64,000 nucleotides of DNA. Origin: an uncultured Pelagibacteraceae bacterium (GTDB lineage: Bacteria > Pseudomonadota > Alphaproteobacteria > Pelagibacterales > Pelagibacteraceae). The notes below the pieces were generated by a model. That model was given only the letters and a program-made list of their open reading frames with translations, searched no databases and was not told the origin of the DNA. The position numbers were made by a program, and so were the translations under genes. The stretch spans positions 62,001-126,000 of the forward strand of contig CABYFG010000001.1 in the NCBI GenBank assembly GCA_902518185.1. The letters run 5' to 3'. Every line of letters starts with the position of its first letter. The stretch's first letter is position 1. Positions 19,330 to 30,420 of the stretch are shown piece after piece.

Positions 19330-19737
19330 ATGAATATAGATTATACAGTGACAGCACTAATGTTTCCTGCAATACCATTAATCATGGGTGTTTATTCAAA
19401 TAGATTTCATACTTTAAGCTCATTAATAAGAAAAATTCATGATGAGTACGTATTTGAGAAGCATACACCACCAGAATGGAAAGATCAGCTAATCAATTTA
19501 GATAACAGAATTGCTGTCTTAAAATATAGTATTTTATTTGCTGCCTTTGGTTTTTTATTTAATATGCTTACTGTGTTTGGACTCTATCTAGAAGAACTTC
19601 TCATTGCTAGAGTAATTTTCGGTTCCTGCTGTTTATCAATGATGATATCAATAATTTTTTTCATCAGAGAAATCCAAATTTCAACTAAAGCTCTGAAACT
19701 TCATTTATCTGACATGGATATTCAATTTAAGGAATAA
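19330..19737 (+). CDS. DUF2721 family membrane protein
   Basis: The start at ATG 19330 gives 135 residues beginning MNIDYTVTALMFPAIPLIM, which matches the family opening (a TALMFPAI-type segment). An upstream TTG at 19309 in the same frame would add seven residues but has less support. There are about three hydrophobic segments: residues 7-23, 66-88 and 94-112. A predicted cytoplasmic loop carries R-x-L-x-x-L-I-R. Function unknown. It overlaps the convergent quinone oxidoreductase gene by 11 bases. Confidence 0.8.
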   Translation: MNIDYTVTALMFPAIPLIMGVYSNRFHTLSSLIRKIHDEYVFEKHTPPEWKDQLINLDNRIAVLKYSILFAAFGFLFNMLTVFGLYLEELLIARVIFGSCCLSMMISIIFFIREIQISTKALKLHLSDMDIQFKE

Positions 19738-20698
19738 TTACTGCCGGACCTATTAACTTTCTTGCCTCTAGATCTTTGTGAGCTTCAACTATGTTTTCAA
19801 GTGAATATTTTTTAGAAATATTAACTGTAAACTTTTTTGATAAAATAGCATCAAAAACTTTTTTGGCAGACTCAACAAGTTCTTCTCTTTGTATTGTATA
19901 ATGAGCAATTGAGGGTCGGGTAAAAAAAAGTCCTTTTGCGTTAATATCTTTTTTTACATCTATGGTATCAACATAACCTGACGCATTTCCAAAAGCTACC
20001 ATCATTCCTCTTATTTTTAGACTTTCAATTGAACCTTTAAATGTTTTTAATCCAACACCATCGTAAACAACATCAACACTATTTTTTCCAATTATTTTTT
20101 CTATTTCATCGACGAAATTTGTCTCAGTGTAATTTATTACATGATGACACCCATTTTTCCTGGCAATCTCCTCCTTTTCTTTTGATCCAACTGTTCCAAT
20201 TACATTTGCACCTAAAGAATTAGCCCACTGACAAAATATTTGGCCTAATGCACCAGCCGCGGCATGATATAAAACATTATCATCTTTTTTGACTTTATAA
20301 GTTCTAAAAAGTAAATATTCTGCCGTAATCCCTTTTAAAGTAATACATGATGCTACTTCGTCGGATACAGCATCAGGTACTGATACTAATTTTTCTTCGG
20401 GCATAATTTGTTTTTCAGAATAGGAGCCTATAGGCATTGATGCATGGGTTACTCTATCTCCAATTTTAAAAAGACTAACCTCGTTTCCGATTTCCTCTAT
20501 CACTCCACATGCCTCAAGACCAATTCCACTAGGCAAAGGAATAGGGTAGAGACCAGTTCTATGATAAATATCAATAAAATTTAGACCAATAGACTTATTT
20601 TTTATTAAAACTTCTTTAGGACCAGGTTTTTTAACTTCTATATCTTTTATTTTTAAGACTTCTGGTCCTCCAAACTTGTCGATCTGAACAGATTTCAT
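19727..20698 (-). CDS. NADPH:quinone oxidoreductase (zinc-free MDR family)
   Basis: This 323-residue medium-chain reductase starts MKSVQIDKFGGPEVLKI, with the quinone reductase segment GLNFIDIYHRTGLYP near residue 40 and the NADPH loop AAAGALGQIFCQWA near 147. It lacks the Cys/His zinc ligands of alcohol dehydrogenases, as expected for Qor (zeta-crystallin type). It probably reduces quinones or reactive carbonyls in the cytoplasm. It follows the pirin gene on the same strand with one base between them, so they are likely co-expressed. Confidence 0.9.
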   Translation of the reverse strand: MKSVQIDKFGGPEVLKIKDIEVKKPGPKEVLIKNKSIGLNFIDIYHRTGLYPIPLPSGIGLEACGVIEEIGNEVSLFKIGDRVTHASMPIGSYSEKQIMPEEKLVSVPDAVSDEVASCITLKGITAEYLLFRTYKVKKDDNVLYHAAAGALGQIFCQWANSLGANVIGTVGSKEKEEIARKNGCHHVINYTETNFVDEIEKIIGKNSVDVVYDGVGLKTFKGSIESLKIRGMMVAFGNASGYVDTIDVKKDINAKGLFFTRPSIAHYTIQREELVESAKKVFDAILSKKFTVNISKKYSLENIVEAHKDLEARKLIGPAVIIP

Positions 20699-20699
20699 A

Positions 20700-21536
20700 T
20701 CACTTCACAAATGTGCCATTATGGTAATCTTGAACCGCTTGTAAAATTTCAGCTTTAGTGTTCATTACAAATGGTCCACCTCTAGCAATTTCTTCTTTAA
20801 TAGGTTTTCCAGAAATCATTAAAAATTTAGCTTTTGATATCGCTTTAATTTTTAGATTTTCGCCATTAGTTAACAATATTAGAGTGCTATCTTTTAATTT
20901 GCTGTGAGTTTTTTGACCTACTTCAATTTCTCCATTAATTAAATAAATAAAAGAATTATGACTAGAGGGTAAAGTATAATTAAAGTTATTATTTTTATTT
21001 AATTCAACATCAAAATAAATTGGTTCAACGTTATGTTTTTTAATTGGACCTTCAATATCCTCGAATTTTCCAGCTATTACTTTCACTTTTATAAACTCAT
21101 TTTTATAAACTTTCATCTGTTCACTATCTATATAAATATAATCAGGTTTACTCATTTTAAGTTTTGCAGGCATGTTGATCCATAATTGAAAACCATGAAG
21201 TTTACCTTGGGACATAGCAGGCATTTCAGAGTGAATTATTCCACTTCCCGTTTTCATCCATTGCACATCACCTGATTTCATTTTCCCTTTTGCTCCAGTG
21301 CTATCTTCATGCTCAAACTCACCCTCTAACATATAAGTTACTGTTTCTATACCTCTATGTGGATGAGCTGGAAAACCTCCAACATAGTCTTCCTTGTTTT
21401 CAGACCCAAATTCATCTAACATTAAAAAAGGATCGTAATAATTTGGCTCTACTCCAATACTTCTTTTAAGTTTAACTCCAGCTCCATCAGAAGATAAGAT
21501 TGGACTTATTATTTTTTTTACCTCAATATTTTTCAT
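20700..21536 (-). CDS. Pirin family protein
   Basis: This bicupin of 278 residues has pirin metal-site segments HPHRGIETVTYMLEGEFEHED (His, His) near residue 58 and TGSGIIHSEMP (His, Glu) near 98. Pirins are cytoplasmic; some act as quercetin 2,3-dioxygenases and others in redox signalling, and the substrate here is unknown. It is the first gene of a pirin-quinone reductase pair, and an interrupted palindrome lies in its leader at 21564-21586. The C-terminal segment with GGPFVMNTKAEI is characteristic of the family. Confidence 0.92.
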   Translation of the reverse strand: MKNIEVKKIISPILSSDGAGVKLKRSIGVEPNYYDPFLMLDEFGSENKEDYVGGFPAHPHRGIETVTYMLEGEFEHEDSTGAKGKMKSGDVQWMKTGSGIIHSEMPAMSQGKLHGFQLWINMPAKLKMSKPDYIYIDSEQMKVYKNEFIKVKVIAGKFEDIEGPIKKHNVEPIYFDVELNKNNNFNYTLPSSHNSFIYLINGEIEVGQKTHSKLKDSTLILLTNGENLKIKAISKAKFLMISGKPIKEEIARGGPFVMNTKAEILQAVQDYHNGTFVK

Positions 21537-21557
21537 TTTATAAAGATAATAAATTAA

Positions 21558-21586
21558 TCATTGATTACAATGATACATTTTGTAAT
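21558..21586. promoter_or_regulatory. Interrupted palindromes upstream of the pirin gene, possible operator
   Basis: ATTACAA (21564-21570) and TTGTAAT (21580-21586) form a perfect 7-base inverted repeat with a 9-base spacer, with centre about 39 bases before the pirin ATG. A second, overlapping repeat, TCATTG-ATTA-CAATGA, occupies 21558-21573. The T-N11-A-like layout would suit a LysR-type or similar dimeric regulator, but in AT-rich DNA such repeats can be chance. Confidence 0.33.
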
Positions 21587-21623
21587 ATTAAAAAATAATT
21601 CATTTAATGATTATTAAATAAAA

Positions 21624-22286
21624 TTACACCAGTTTTAAAAGTTCGCTTAAATTTTTGATTTGATTTTTTGGTTTATAATCAAGATTGTCAAAAATGTTAT
21701 CACCCCTATTTACCCAAATAGAATGAAATCCATAATTACCACCACCTGAGACATCCCATGTATTTGCACTTAAAAAAATTATCTCATTTTTTTTTATCTT
21801 ATACTTTTGGATCGGTATATCATATACTTTAGGGGATGGTTTATAAATTTTTACAGTTTCAATAGAAAATATATCATCAATAAAGTTATTTAATCCATTG
21901 TTGTTTACAAGCTCACTGAGAAGAGAAGGTGTTCCATTGGAAAGAATAGCTACTTTATAATTTTTTTGTTTTAATATTTTTAATGTTTCAGGAACTTCTT
22001 CAAATGGAGAAAGAACTTTATATAAATTTAGTAATTCATTTTTCATTGAATGATCTATATTGAAAGCTTTCATAGACTTATCCAAACTATCTTCTGTAAT
22101 TTGCCAAAAATCTTTGTGCCTTTTCATTAAACTTCTAAGCCAGGTGTATTCTAATTGAGTGATTCTCCAGAAATTTGAAAAATGCTTCCACTTATCTCCA
22201 ATCTTATCTTTACATTTTTTAGCTGCAGAGTTCACATCAAATAATGTTCCGTATGCATCAAATATTATTGCTTTAATATTATTCAT
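21624..22286 (-). CDS. Haloacid dehalogenase, type II (HAD superfamily)
   Basis: With the ATG at 22284-22286 the protein is 220 residues beginning MNNIKAIIFDAYGTLFDV; a GTG at 22301 would add five residues. Residues of known L-2-haloacid dehalogenases are present: nucleophile Asp and Thr in FDAYGT, Arg in LEYTWLR, Ser-Asn in LSNGTP, Lys and Tyr in KIYKPSPKVY, and the Ser/Asn/Asp set in SANTWD. The family hydrolyses 2-halo acids to 2-hydroxy acids. The natural substrate here is unknown. It diverges from rsmE with 17 bases between start codons. Confidence 0.85.
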   Translation of the reverse strand: MNNIKAIIFDAYGTLFDVNSAAKKCKDKIGDKWKHFSNFWRITQLEYTWLRSLMKRHKDFWQITEDSLDKSMKAFNIDHSMKNELLNLYKVLSPFEEVPETLKILKQKNYKVAILSNGTPSLLSELVNNNGLNNFIDDIFSIETVKIYKPSPKVYDIPIQKYKIKKNEIIFLSANTWDVSGGGNYGFHSIWVNRGDNIFDNLDYKPKNQIKNLSELLKLV

Positions 22287-22303
22287 AAATAAACTTAACA
22301 CAA

Positions 22304-23005
22304 ATGAGCAATATTAGATTATTTTTTTCAAAAGTATTATCGGTTGGCATGATTGGTAATCTAGACAAATCTCAATCACATTACTTAATGAAAGTGATGA
22401 GAATAAAAGAAAATGAGGTTTTTTCTTTATTTAACAAAAATGGAGAATGGGAAGCAAAAATTTTTAATTTATCAAAAAGTATCGTTGAATTTAAAATAAC
22501 TAAACAGTTGAGAAAAAAAGAAAATATCAAGGATTTGTGGTTAGCATTTTCTCCAATTAAATCAAATTATCTAAATTTCATGATTCAAAAATCTACAGAG
22601 CTTGGTATAACAAAGTTTTTACCAATTATTTTTGATAGGACTATAGTCAGAAAGATAAATATAGAGCGTTTACAAAAAATAATAATTGAAGCCAGCGAAC
22701 AATCAAATCAGATTAATATACCCTCCATAGCACCTTTACAAAATCTAGATAGTTTTTTGAAAAAAAATTCAATGAATCTTATTTTTACTGATTTAAACTC
22801 AAGTAATAACAAATTTGATAAATCCAAACTTAGTAATAAACCAATTTGCATAATGATAGGTCCAGAAGGAGATTTTTCTGAGGGTGAAAGAAAGAAAATT
22901 CTGTCATTTAGAGAGGTTCAGTCGATAAAGATTAATACAAATATTTTAAGATCAGAAACAGCAGCTATATCGGCGATTTCAATCATAAATTATGTTATTA
23001 ATTGA
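22304..23005 (+). CDS. rsmE: 16S rRNA (uracil-1498-N3)-methyltransferase RsmE
   Basis: This SPOUT-fold enzyme methylates U1498 of 16S rRNA. The 233-residue protein has an N-terminal PUA-like domain (SHYLMKVMRIKENE near residue 27) and a C-terminal knot with MIGPEGDFSEGE near 185 and LRSETAAISAISI near 215, both typical. Its start lies 17 bases from the divergent haloacid dehalogenase gene. The cytochrome oxidase operon begins 59 bases downstream. Confidence 0.93.
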   Translation: MSNIRLFFSKVLSVGMIGNLDKSQSHYLMKVMRIKENEVFSLFNKNGEWEAKIFNLSKSIVEFKITKQLRKKENIKDLWLAFSPIKSNYLNFMIQKSTELGITKFLPIIFDRTIVRKINIERLQKIIIEASEQSNQINIPSIAPLQNLDSFLKKNSMNLIFTDLNSSNNKFDKSKLSNKPICIMIGPEGDFSEGERKKILSFREVQSIKINTNILRSETAAISAISIINYVIN

Positions 23006-23064
23006 TAAATTGTCGCGAAAACAAAAGTGTAATTTTTATAAAAGAGCCTTATATAGCTAATTAA

Positions 23065-25514
<2,450 letters not shown>

Positions 25515-25537
25515 TAAAATAAGAGCACAAAGAACTG

Positions 25538-26449
25538 ATGGATGATACACGGCTAAAAAAAAGGAGTTTAAGCCAAGAGGATTTATTTAATCTTTCAGAA
25601 TTATTTAAGTTAATGAAGCCAAGAGTTATGTCATTGGTGATCTTTACTTGTGCTGTTGGTTTATTAACAGCACCAAATATTGTTTCAACAAAAGATGCAA
25701 TTATAGGAATTCTTTTCGTTTCGATGGGTGCCGGAGCAGCTGGTGCTTTAAATATGTGGTATGAGTCTGATCTTGATGCCTTAATGACCAGAACCTGTTT
25801 AAGACCAATTCCAACAGGGAAAGTCAATAGAAATCAGGCTTTGATATTTGGTGTTACATTATCAATATTTTCAGTCATAGCTTTAGATTATTTTACAAAC
25901 AGAGTTTCTGCCTTAATATTGTTACTGACAATATTGTTTTATGTATTTGTTTACACAATCTGGTTAAAAAGAAGAACTCCACAAAACATAGTTATTGGTG
26001 GTGCGGCAGGAGCTTTTCCTCCGGTCATAGGATGGACTATTGCAACAGGCTCAATATCTATTGAACCATTAACATTTTTCTTAATTATATTTTTTTGGAC
26101 ACCCTCTCATTTTTGGGCACTCAGTTTATATAAATCTGATGATTACAAAAAAGCTAAAATACCAATGCTACCACTAACAAATGGAATAGAAAGCACCAAA
26201 ATAAATATATTCATTTATTCTTTATTAATGATACCTGTAATTATTTTCCCTTATTTAATTAACTTTGTTGAGCTAACATTTTTAATTCCGTCATTGCTAT
26301 TAACTTTCTATTATAATTTTTTATGTTATGAGTTGTTGAATTTTAAAAAAAATAGATTTAATTCTAAGAAAGCAAAAGCTATCTTTGGATACTCAATATT
26401 ATATTTATTCTTAGTTTTTGTTCTCTTTTTGATTGATAAAATAATATGA
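25538..26449 (+). CDS. ctaB: Protoheme IX farnesyltransferase (heme O synthase)
   Basis: It converts heme B to heme O, the precursor of heme A for subunit I. This 303-residue UbiA-superfamily membrane protein has Asp-rich site ESDLDALMTRTCLRPIPTG near residue 73 and FWTPSHFWALSLYKSDDY near 188. Around eight helices. An ATGA overlap joins it to the next small ORF, so the reading is likely coupled. CtaA (heme A synthase) is not in the window. Confidence 0.96.
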   Translation: MDDTRLKKRSLSQEDLFNLSELFKLMKPRVMSLVIFTCAVGLLTAPNIVSTKDAIIGILFVSMGAGAAGALNMWYESDLDALMTRTCLRPIPTGKVNRNQALIFGVTLSIFSVIALDYFTNRVSALILLLTILFYVFVYTIWLKRRTPQNIVIGGAAGAFPPVIGWTIATGSISIEPLTFFLIIFFWTPSHFWALSLYKSDDYKKAKIPMLPLTNGIESTKINIFIYSLLMIPVIIFPYLINFVELTFLIPSLLLTFYYNFLCYELLNFKKNRFNSKKAKAIFGYSILYLFLVFVLFLIDKII

Positions 26450-26571
26450 TTACACCAGATAAAAAAACAAAAAGAAAAAATCTTATTACAGCGGTAGCAA
26501 TTATTGCTTTTATGATTTTTCTTTTCTTTTTTACTTTATATAATACAGGAGTATTTGACAGATCGATATGA
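26446..26571 (+). CDS. Small single-helix membrane protein in the cox operon (CoxF-like)
   Basis: The frame from ATG 26446 to TGA 26569-26571 encodes 41 residues: a basic start (ITPDKKTKRKN), one hydrophobic helix of about 22 residues (about 12-33) and a short tail ending GVFDRSI. Its start overlaps the ctaB stop (ATGA) and its stop overlaps the ctaG start (ATGA), the tightest coupling possible. Small one-helix proteins (often CoxF) occupy this exact place between heme O synthase and CtaG in other alphaproteobacterial cox operons, as I recall. An assembly role is inferred from position. Confidence 0.8.
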   Translation: MITPDKKTKRKNLITAVAIIAFMIFLFFFTLYNTGVFDRSI

Positions 26572-27101
26572 TAGAAAAAAAAAAATTAACACCATTAGTG
26601 TTGGCTGGGATTTTTATTTTGATGTTAGGTTTGTCATATGCATCAGTTCCTCTTTATGAGATTTTTTGTAGAGTTACTGGTTTTGGAGGTACTACTCAAT
26701 TAGCTGACAAAGCTCCAAAAATTGTTTTAGATAAAATAGTTAGTGTTAGATTTGATACTAATGTTAATAATTTACCATGGGATTTCAAAGCAAAATCTAA
26801 TGTAATTGATGTTAAAGTGGGCCAAGTAAATAAAATTGAGTTTGAGGTAACTAACTATAGCAATGAACCAACTGCGGGTGTAGCTAGTTTTAATGTTTCA
26901 CCTTCAAGTTTTGGAAAATATTACAGTAAACTTGGATGTTTTTGCTTTGAGAAACAAGAATTAAAAGCTGGTGAAACAGCTACTTATGTGATGACTTTTT
27001 ATTTAGACCCAGAAATGGTCAACGACGCAACAGTAAAAAATTTACAGGATGTAACTATGTCGTATACTTTTTTCTCGACAGATTACTATAAACAATCATA
27101 A
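26568..27101 (+). CDS. ctaG: Cytochrome c oxidase assembly protein CtaG (Cox11), CuB insertion
   Basis: This copper chaperone delivers copper to the CuB site of subunit I. The 177-residue protein has one N-terminal helix (about residues 9-28), the segment SVPLYEIFCRVTGFGG near 26-41 and the copper-binding motif CFCF near 125. Soluble part is periplasmic. It is coupled by ATGA overlap to the small ORF upstream and lies 8 bases before coxC. Confidence 0.95.
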   Translation: MIEKKKLTPLVLAGIFILMLGLSYASVPLYEIFCRVTGFGGTTQLADKAPKIVLDKIVSVRFDTNVNNLPWDFKAKSNVIDVKVGQVNKIEFEVTNYSNEPTAGVASFNVSPSSFGKYYSKLGCFCFEKQELKAGETATYVMTFYLDPEMVNDATVKNLQDVTMSYTFFSTDYYKQS

Positions 27102-27109
27102 TTAAAAAA

Positions 27110-27898
27110 ATGTCAGCTGAAAAAAAACACGATTATCATTTAGTAGACCCAAGTCCTTGGCCTATCTATGTTTCATTTTCATGTTTAGTTTTAGCTGTTG
27201 GAGCAGTTTATTACATGCATTATGAAGTTTCATGGGGAATGTACCTTGGATTTGCTTTATTAATTTATGGTGCATACATGTGGTTTAGAGATGTAGTTAT
27301 TGAAGCTGAGCATCAAGGACATCATACACCTGTGGTTCAAATACATCATCGTTACGGAATGACTTTATTCATTGCCTCTGAGGTAATGTTTTTTGTTGCC
27401 TGGTTTTGGGCTTACTTTGATGTGAGTCTTTTCCCAAACGACTTTGTTGGTAATGTATGGCCGCCGAAAGATATAGAAACTTTTGATCCTTGGGATATAC
27501 CGTTAATAAATACATTGGTTCTTTTGTTGTCTGGAACTACTGTAACCTGGTCTCATCATGCTCTCTTAGAGGATGATAGAAAAGGATTCATCCAAGGATT
27601 AGTTTTAACAGTTATATTAGGGGTGTGTTTTACTGCCTTACAAGCTTACGAATATCATCATGCAACATTTGCTTTTTCAGATCACATATATGGTTCAGTA
27701 TTTTACATGGCAACAGGATTTCATGGATTCCATGTGATCGTAGGTACAATTTTCTTGGCTGTATGTTTGTGGAGAGGAAAGCTAGGTCATTTTAACAAGG
27801 ATCATCACTTTGGTTTTGAGGCAGCAGCTTGGTACTGGCACTTTGTTGACGTAGTTTGGCTATTCTTATTTGCTGCAATTTATATTTGGGGAAGCTAA
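27110..27898 (+). CDS. coxC: Cytochrome c oxidase subunit III
   Basis: This 262-residue membrane subunit stabilises the oxidase and its proton uptake. It has seven helices. Conserved segments are PSPWPIYVSFS near residue 13, GMTLFIASEVMFFVAWFWAYF near 80-100 (Glu in the helix III site), HHALLEDDRKG near 148 and ATGFHGFHVIVGT near 202, with the C-terminal FEAAAWYWHFVDVVWLFLF. Full length, and normal for the family. Confidence 0.97.
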   Translation: MSAEKKHDYHLVDPSPWPIYVSFSCLVLAVGAVYYMHYEVSWGMYLGFALLIYGAYMWFRDVVIEAEHQGHHTPVVQIHHRYGMTLFIASEVMFFVAWFWAYFDVSLFPNDFVGNVWPPKDIETFDPWDIPLINTLVLLLSGTTVTWSHHALLEDDRKGFIQGLVLTVILGVCFTALQAYEYHHATFAFSDHIYGSVFYMATGFHGFHVIVGTIFLAVCLWRGKLGHFNKDHHFGFEAAAWYWHFVDVVWLFLFAAIYIWGS

Positions 27899-27907
27899 TT
27901 TTGAACC

Positions 27908-28561
27908 TTGAAACATAAATTTTTATTCTCAGTCTTTATCATATTTTTTATATTTGTTTTTATCGCTTTAGGTACTTGGCAGATAATTCGTTTAAATTGG
28001 AAGAACAATCTCATTTTAGAAATTGAAAATTCATTAAAAAATCCTCCAGTTCAACTCTCACAGTCTAATCAACAAAATTATCTCAAAATTAAAACATCAG
28101 GTCGTGTTGATTTTGAAAAACAAATTTACTTATATAATTTGAATGACTCTGGAACACCTGGTTTTGAAGTTTTAAATCCAATTTTAATTAATGGTGAAAA
28201 TTATTTACTCAATAGAGGATGGATACCATTTGAAAAAAAAGACATACCAGAGATAAATATATTGGATCAAAACAATATAGAAGGAACTCTTAAAACCCAG
28301 GGAAGAAAAAATATATTTAAACCAGATAATGATATTAAAGAAAATTACTGGTTTAGTTTGAATAGAGAAGATATCTCGAAATTTACCGGCAAAGAATTTT
28401 CGAAGTACATAATATATTTAGATGGAAATTATCAGTTTCCTATACCAAAAAAAATTACTGCTAATATTTCTAACAATCATAAAAGATATGCAATGACATG
28501 GTTTTCATTAGCGATTTCAATTTTTTTGCTATATCTATATTTTAGAAAAAAGAACTATTAA
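27908..28561 (+). CDS. SURF1 family cytochrome oxidase assembly protein
   Basis: This membrane protein helps heme a insertion into subunit I. The 217 residues have one helix at each end (about 7-25 and 196-213) and the family segments LGTWQIIRLNWKN near residue 20, PGFEVLNPILINGENYLLNRGWIP near 84-107 in part, and a C-terminal HKRYAMTWFSLA. The start is TTG at 27908, because no ATG precedes the first helix in frame; the ribosome site is weak. Last gene of the cox operon; thrC starts directly at the next base. Confidence 0.9.
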   Translation: MKHKFLFSVFIIFFIFVFIALGTWQIIRLNWKNNLILEIENSLKNPPVQLSQSNQQNYLKIKTSGRVDFEKQIYLYNLNDSGTPGFEVLNPILINGENYLLNRGWIPFEKKDIPEINILDQNNIEGTLKTQGRKNIFKPDNDIKENYWFSLNREDISKFTGKEFSKYIIYLDGNYQFPIPKKITANISNNHKRYAMTWFSLAISIFLLYLYFRKKNY

Positions 28562-29935
28562 ATGATATATATTAGCACAAGAAATAATCAGAAAAACTTT
28601 ACTTTTAAAGATGTTTTCCTCAAAGGTTTGGCAGATGATGGGGGACTATTTGTTCCCAAGTCAATTGAACCCTTTAAAGAGGATGAATTAGATAATCTAA
28701 AAAATCTTAGTTATAATGATTTAGCAGTTGAAATAATTTATCCATTTATAGGGGATTTCATGTCTAAAGATGATCTAATCTCTTTAATTTCAAAATCGTA
28801 TTCAAATTTCAGATCCGACGATGTTGTTAAAATCTCAGATCTTGGAGATTTAAAAGTATTAGAACTATTTCATGGTCCTACACTTGCTTTTAAAGATGTC
28901 GCAATGCAACTAATAGGTAATTTTTATCAATATCATTTAGGCCGTGATCAAAAAAAAATTAATATAATTGTTGCTACTTCAGGTGATACGGGTGCAGCTG
29001 CCATAGACGCTTTAAAGGGAAAAAATAATTTAAATGTTTTTGTCTTACACCCTAATAATAAAATTTCACCAGTGCAAAGAAGACTAATGACAATACATGA
29101 AGAGAGCAATGTATTTAATATTGCGGTGGAGGGTAATTTTGATGATTGTCAAAATTTAGTAAAAGCAATGTTTAATGATGAAAAATTTTCTAAAGCAATC
29201 AATATGTCGGGTGTAAATTCAATTAATTGGGCAAGAATAGTTGCTCAATCGGTATATTATTTTTATGCATACTTTAAAGTTGGAAATGGTCAACCCTTGT
29301 CCTTTTCTGTTCCAACAGGAAACTTTGGTGATATTTACGCTGGCTACTTGGCGAAAAAATTAGGTCTTCCAATAGATAAATTAATCGTAGCTACAAATAA
29401 AAATGACATACTGCATAGAGCAATATCTGGTGGTGATTATAGTCAAAAGAAAGTTCAGGAAACAAATACGCCAAGTATGGATATACAAATAGCAAGTAAT
29501 TTCGAAAGACTTTTATACGACGTCAAAGATTGTAACTCGGATCTTACAAAAGATATAATGGCTAAAATAAAAAATAACACTTATAAAATTGATCAAAATG
29601 ACTTAGATAAAATTAAAAAAAATTTTATATCTGAAATGCTTGATGAAAAGGAAACTGTTGAAATGATAAAAACTATCAATAATGAATATCAAATAGTAGT
29701 GGATCCACATACTGCAGTAGGCATTGGTGCTGCAAGAAAATTAGGATTAGAAAAAAATTGTGTTATATTATCAACTGCACACCCATGCAAATTTCCAAAA
29801 GCGATAGAAGATGCAATTTCAAAAACTGAAAATTTACCAGAAAGTCTTAAATATGTTAATGACAGAAAAGAAAAATTTGAACTTCTATCAAATGATATTG
29901 AGAAAGTTAAAAAATATGTAATGAATTCAATATGA
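28562..29935 (+). CDS. thrC: Threonine synthase
   Basis: This PLP enzyme converts O-phosphohomoserine to threonine. The 457-residue protein starts MIYISTRNNQKNFTFKDV, has the PLP lysine in GPTLAFKDVAMQLIGNF near residue 112 and the glycine/Thr loop ATSGDTGAAAIDALKG near 140. It starts one base after the surf1 stop and overlaps the peroxiredoxin start by 4 bases. Homoserine kinase (thrB), the preceding step, is encoded close by on the other strand at 30837-31802. Confidence 0.96.
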   Translation: MIYISTRNNQKNFTFKDVFLKGLADDGGLFVPKSIEPFKEDELDNLKNLSYNDLAVEIIYPFIGDFMSKDDLISLISKSYSNFRSDDVVKISDLGDLKVLELFHGPTLAFKDVAMQLIGNFYQYHLGRDQKKINIIVATSGDTGAAAIDALKGKNNLNVFVLHPNNKISPVQRRLMTIHEESNVFNIAVEGNFDDCQNLVKAMFNDEKFSKAINMSGVNSINWARIVAQSVYYFYAYFKVGNGQPLSFSVPTGNFGDIYAGYLAKKLGLPIDKLIVATNKNDILHRAISGGDYSQKKVQETNTPSMDIQIASNFERLLYDVKDCNSDLTKDIMAKIKNNTYKIDQNDLDKIKKNFISEMLDEKETVEMIKTINNEYQIVVDPHTAVGIGAARKLGLEKNCVILSTAHPCKFPKAIEDAISKTENLPESLKYVNDRKEKFELLSNDIEKVKKYVMNSI

Positions 29936-30420
29936 AACTTAAAATAAAAGATCTAATACCAGATACTGAGATTTTTCAACTTGTTGATGGAGAGCCTCAA
30001 AAAAGTAAATTAAGAGAAATCATTAGTAATAACAAAGTTGTTTTGTTTGGTTTACCTGGAGCATTTACATCAACTTGTTCCAAACTTCACTTACCAGGTT
30101 TTGTAGCAAACGCAGATAAAATTAAAGCAAAAGGAATAGAAAATATATTTTGTTTATCAGTAAATGATCCTTATGTAATGAATGGCTGGGGAGAGATTAA
30201 TAATACTGGAGATAAAATAAAGATGTTATCTGATCCGTATTTGTTATTTACGAAAGCAATTGGTGCAGAGGTTGATCGTAATGCAAAAGGAATGGGTATT
30301 AGATCAAATCGTTATTTAATGGTGATTGAAAATTTTGAAGTTGTAAACATTCATGTTGAAAATGAGACTAAAGAATGTGGATTAACTTCAGCAGAAAATT
30401 TACTAAATAATCTATTATAA
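29932..30420 (+). CDS. Peroxiredoxin, Prx5 family
   Basis: This thiol peroxidase of 162 residues has the catalytic motif PGAFTSTCSKLHLPGF with peroxidatic Cys near residue 48, followed by the Prx5-type segment CLSVNDPYVMNGWG near 78 and later RSNRYLMVIENFEV. There is another Cys near 147 (TKECGLTSAENLL). It probably uses glutathione, glutaredoxin or thioredoxin as reductant. It is coupled to thrC by a 4-base overlap, and its end overlaps rnhA by 6 bases. Confidence 0.9.
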   Translation: MKLKIKDLIPDTEIFQLVDGEPQKSKLREIISNNKVVLFGLPGAFTSTCSKLHLPGFVANADKIKAKGIENIFCLSVNDPYVMNGWGEINNTGDKIKMLSDPYLLFTKAIGAEVDRNAKGMGIRSNRYLMVIENFEVVNIHVENETKECGLTSAENLLNNLL

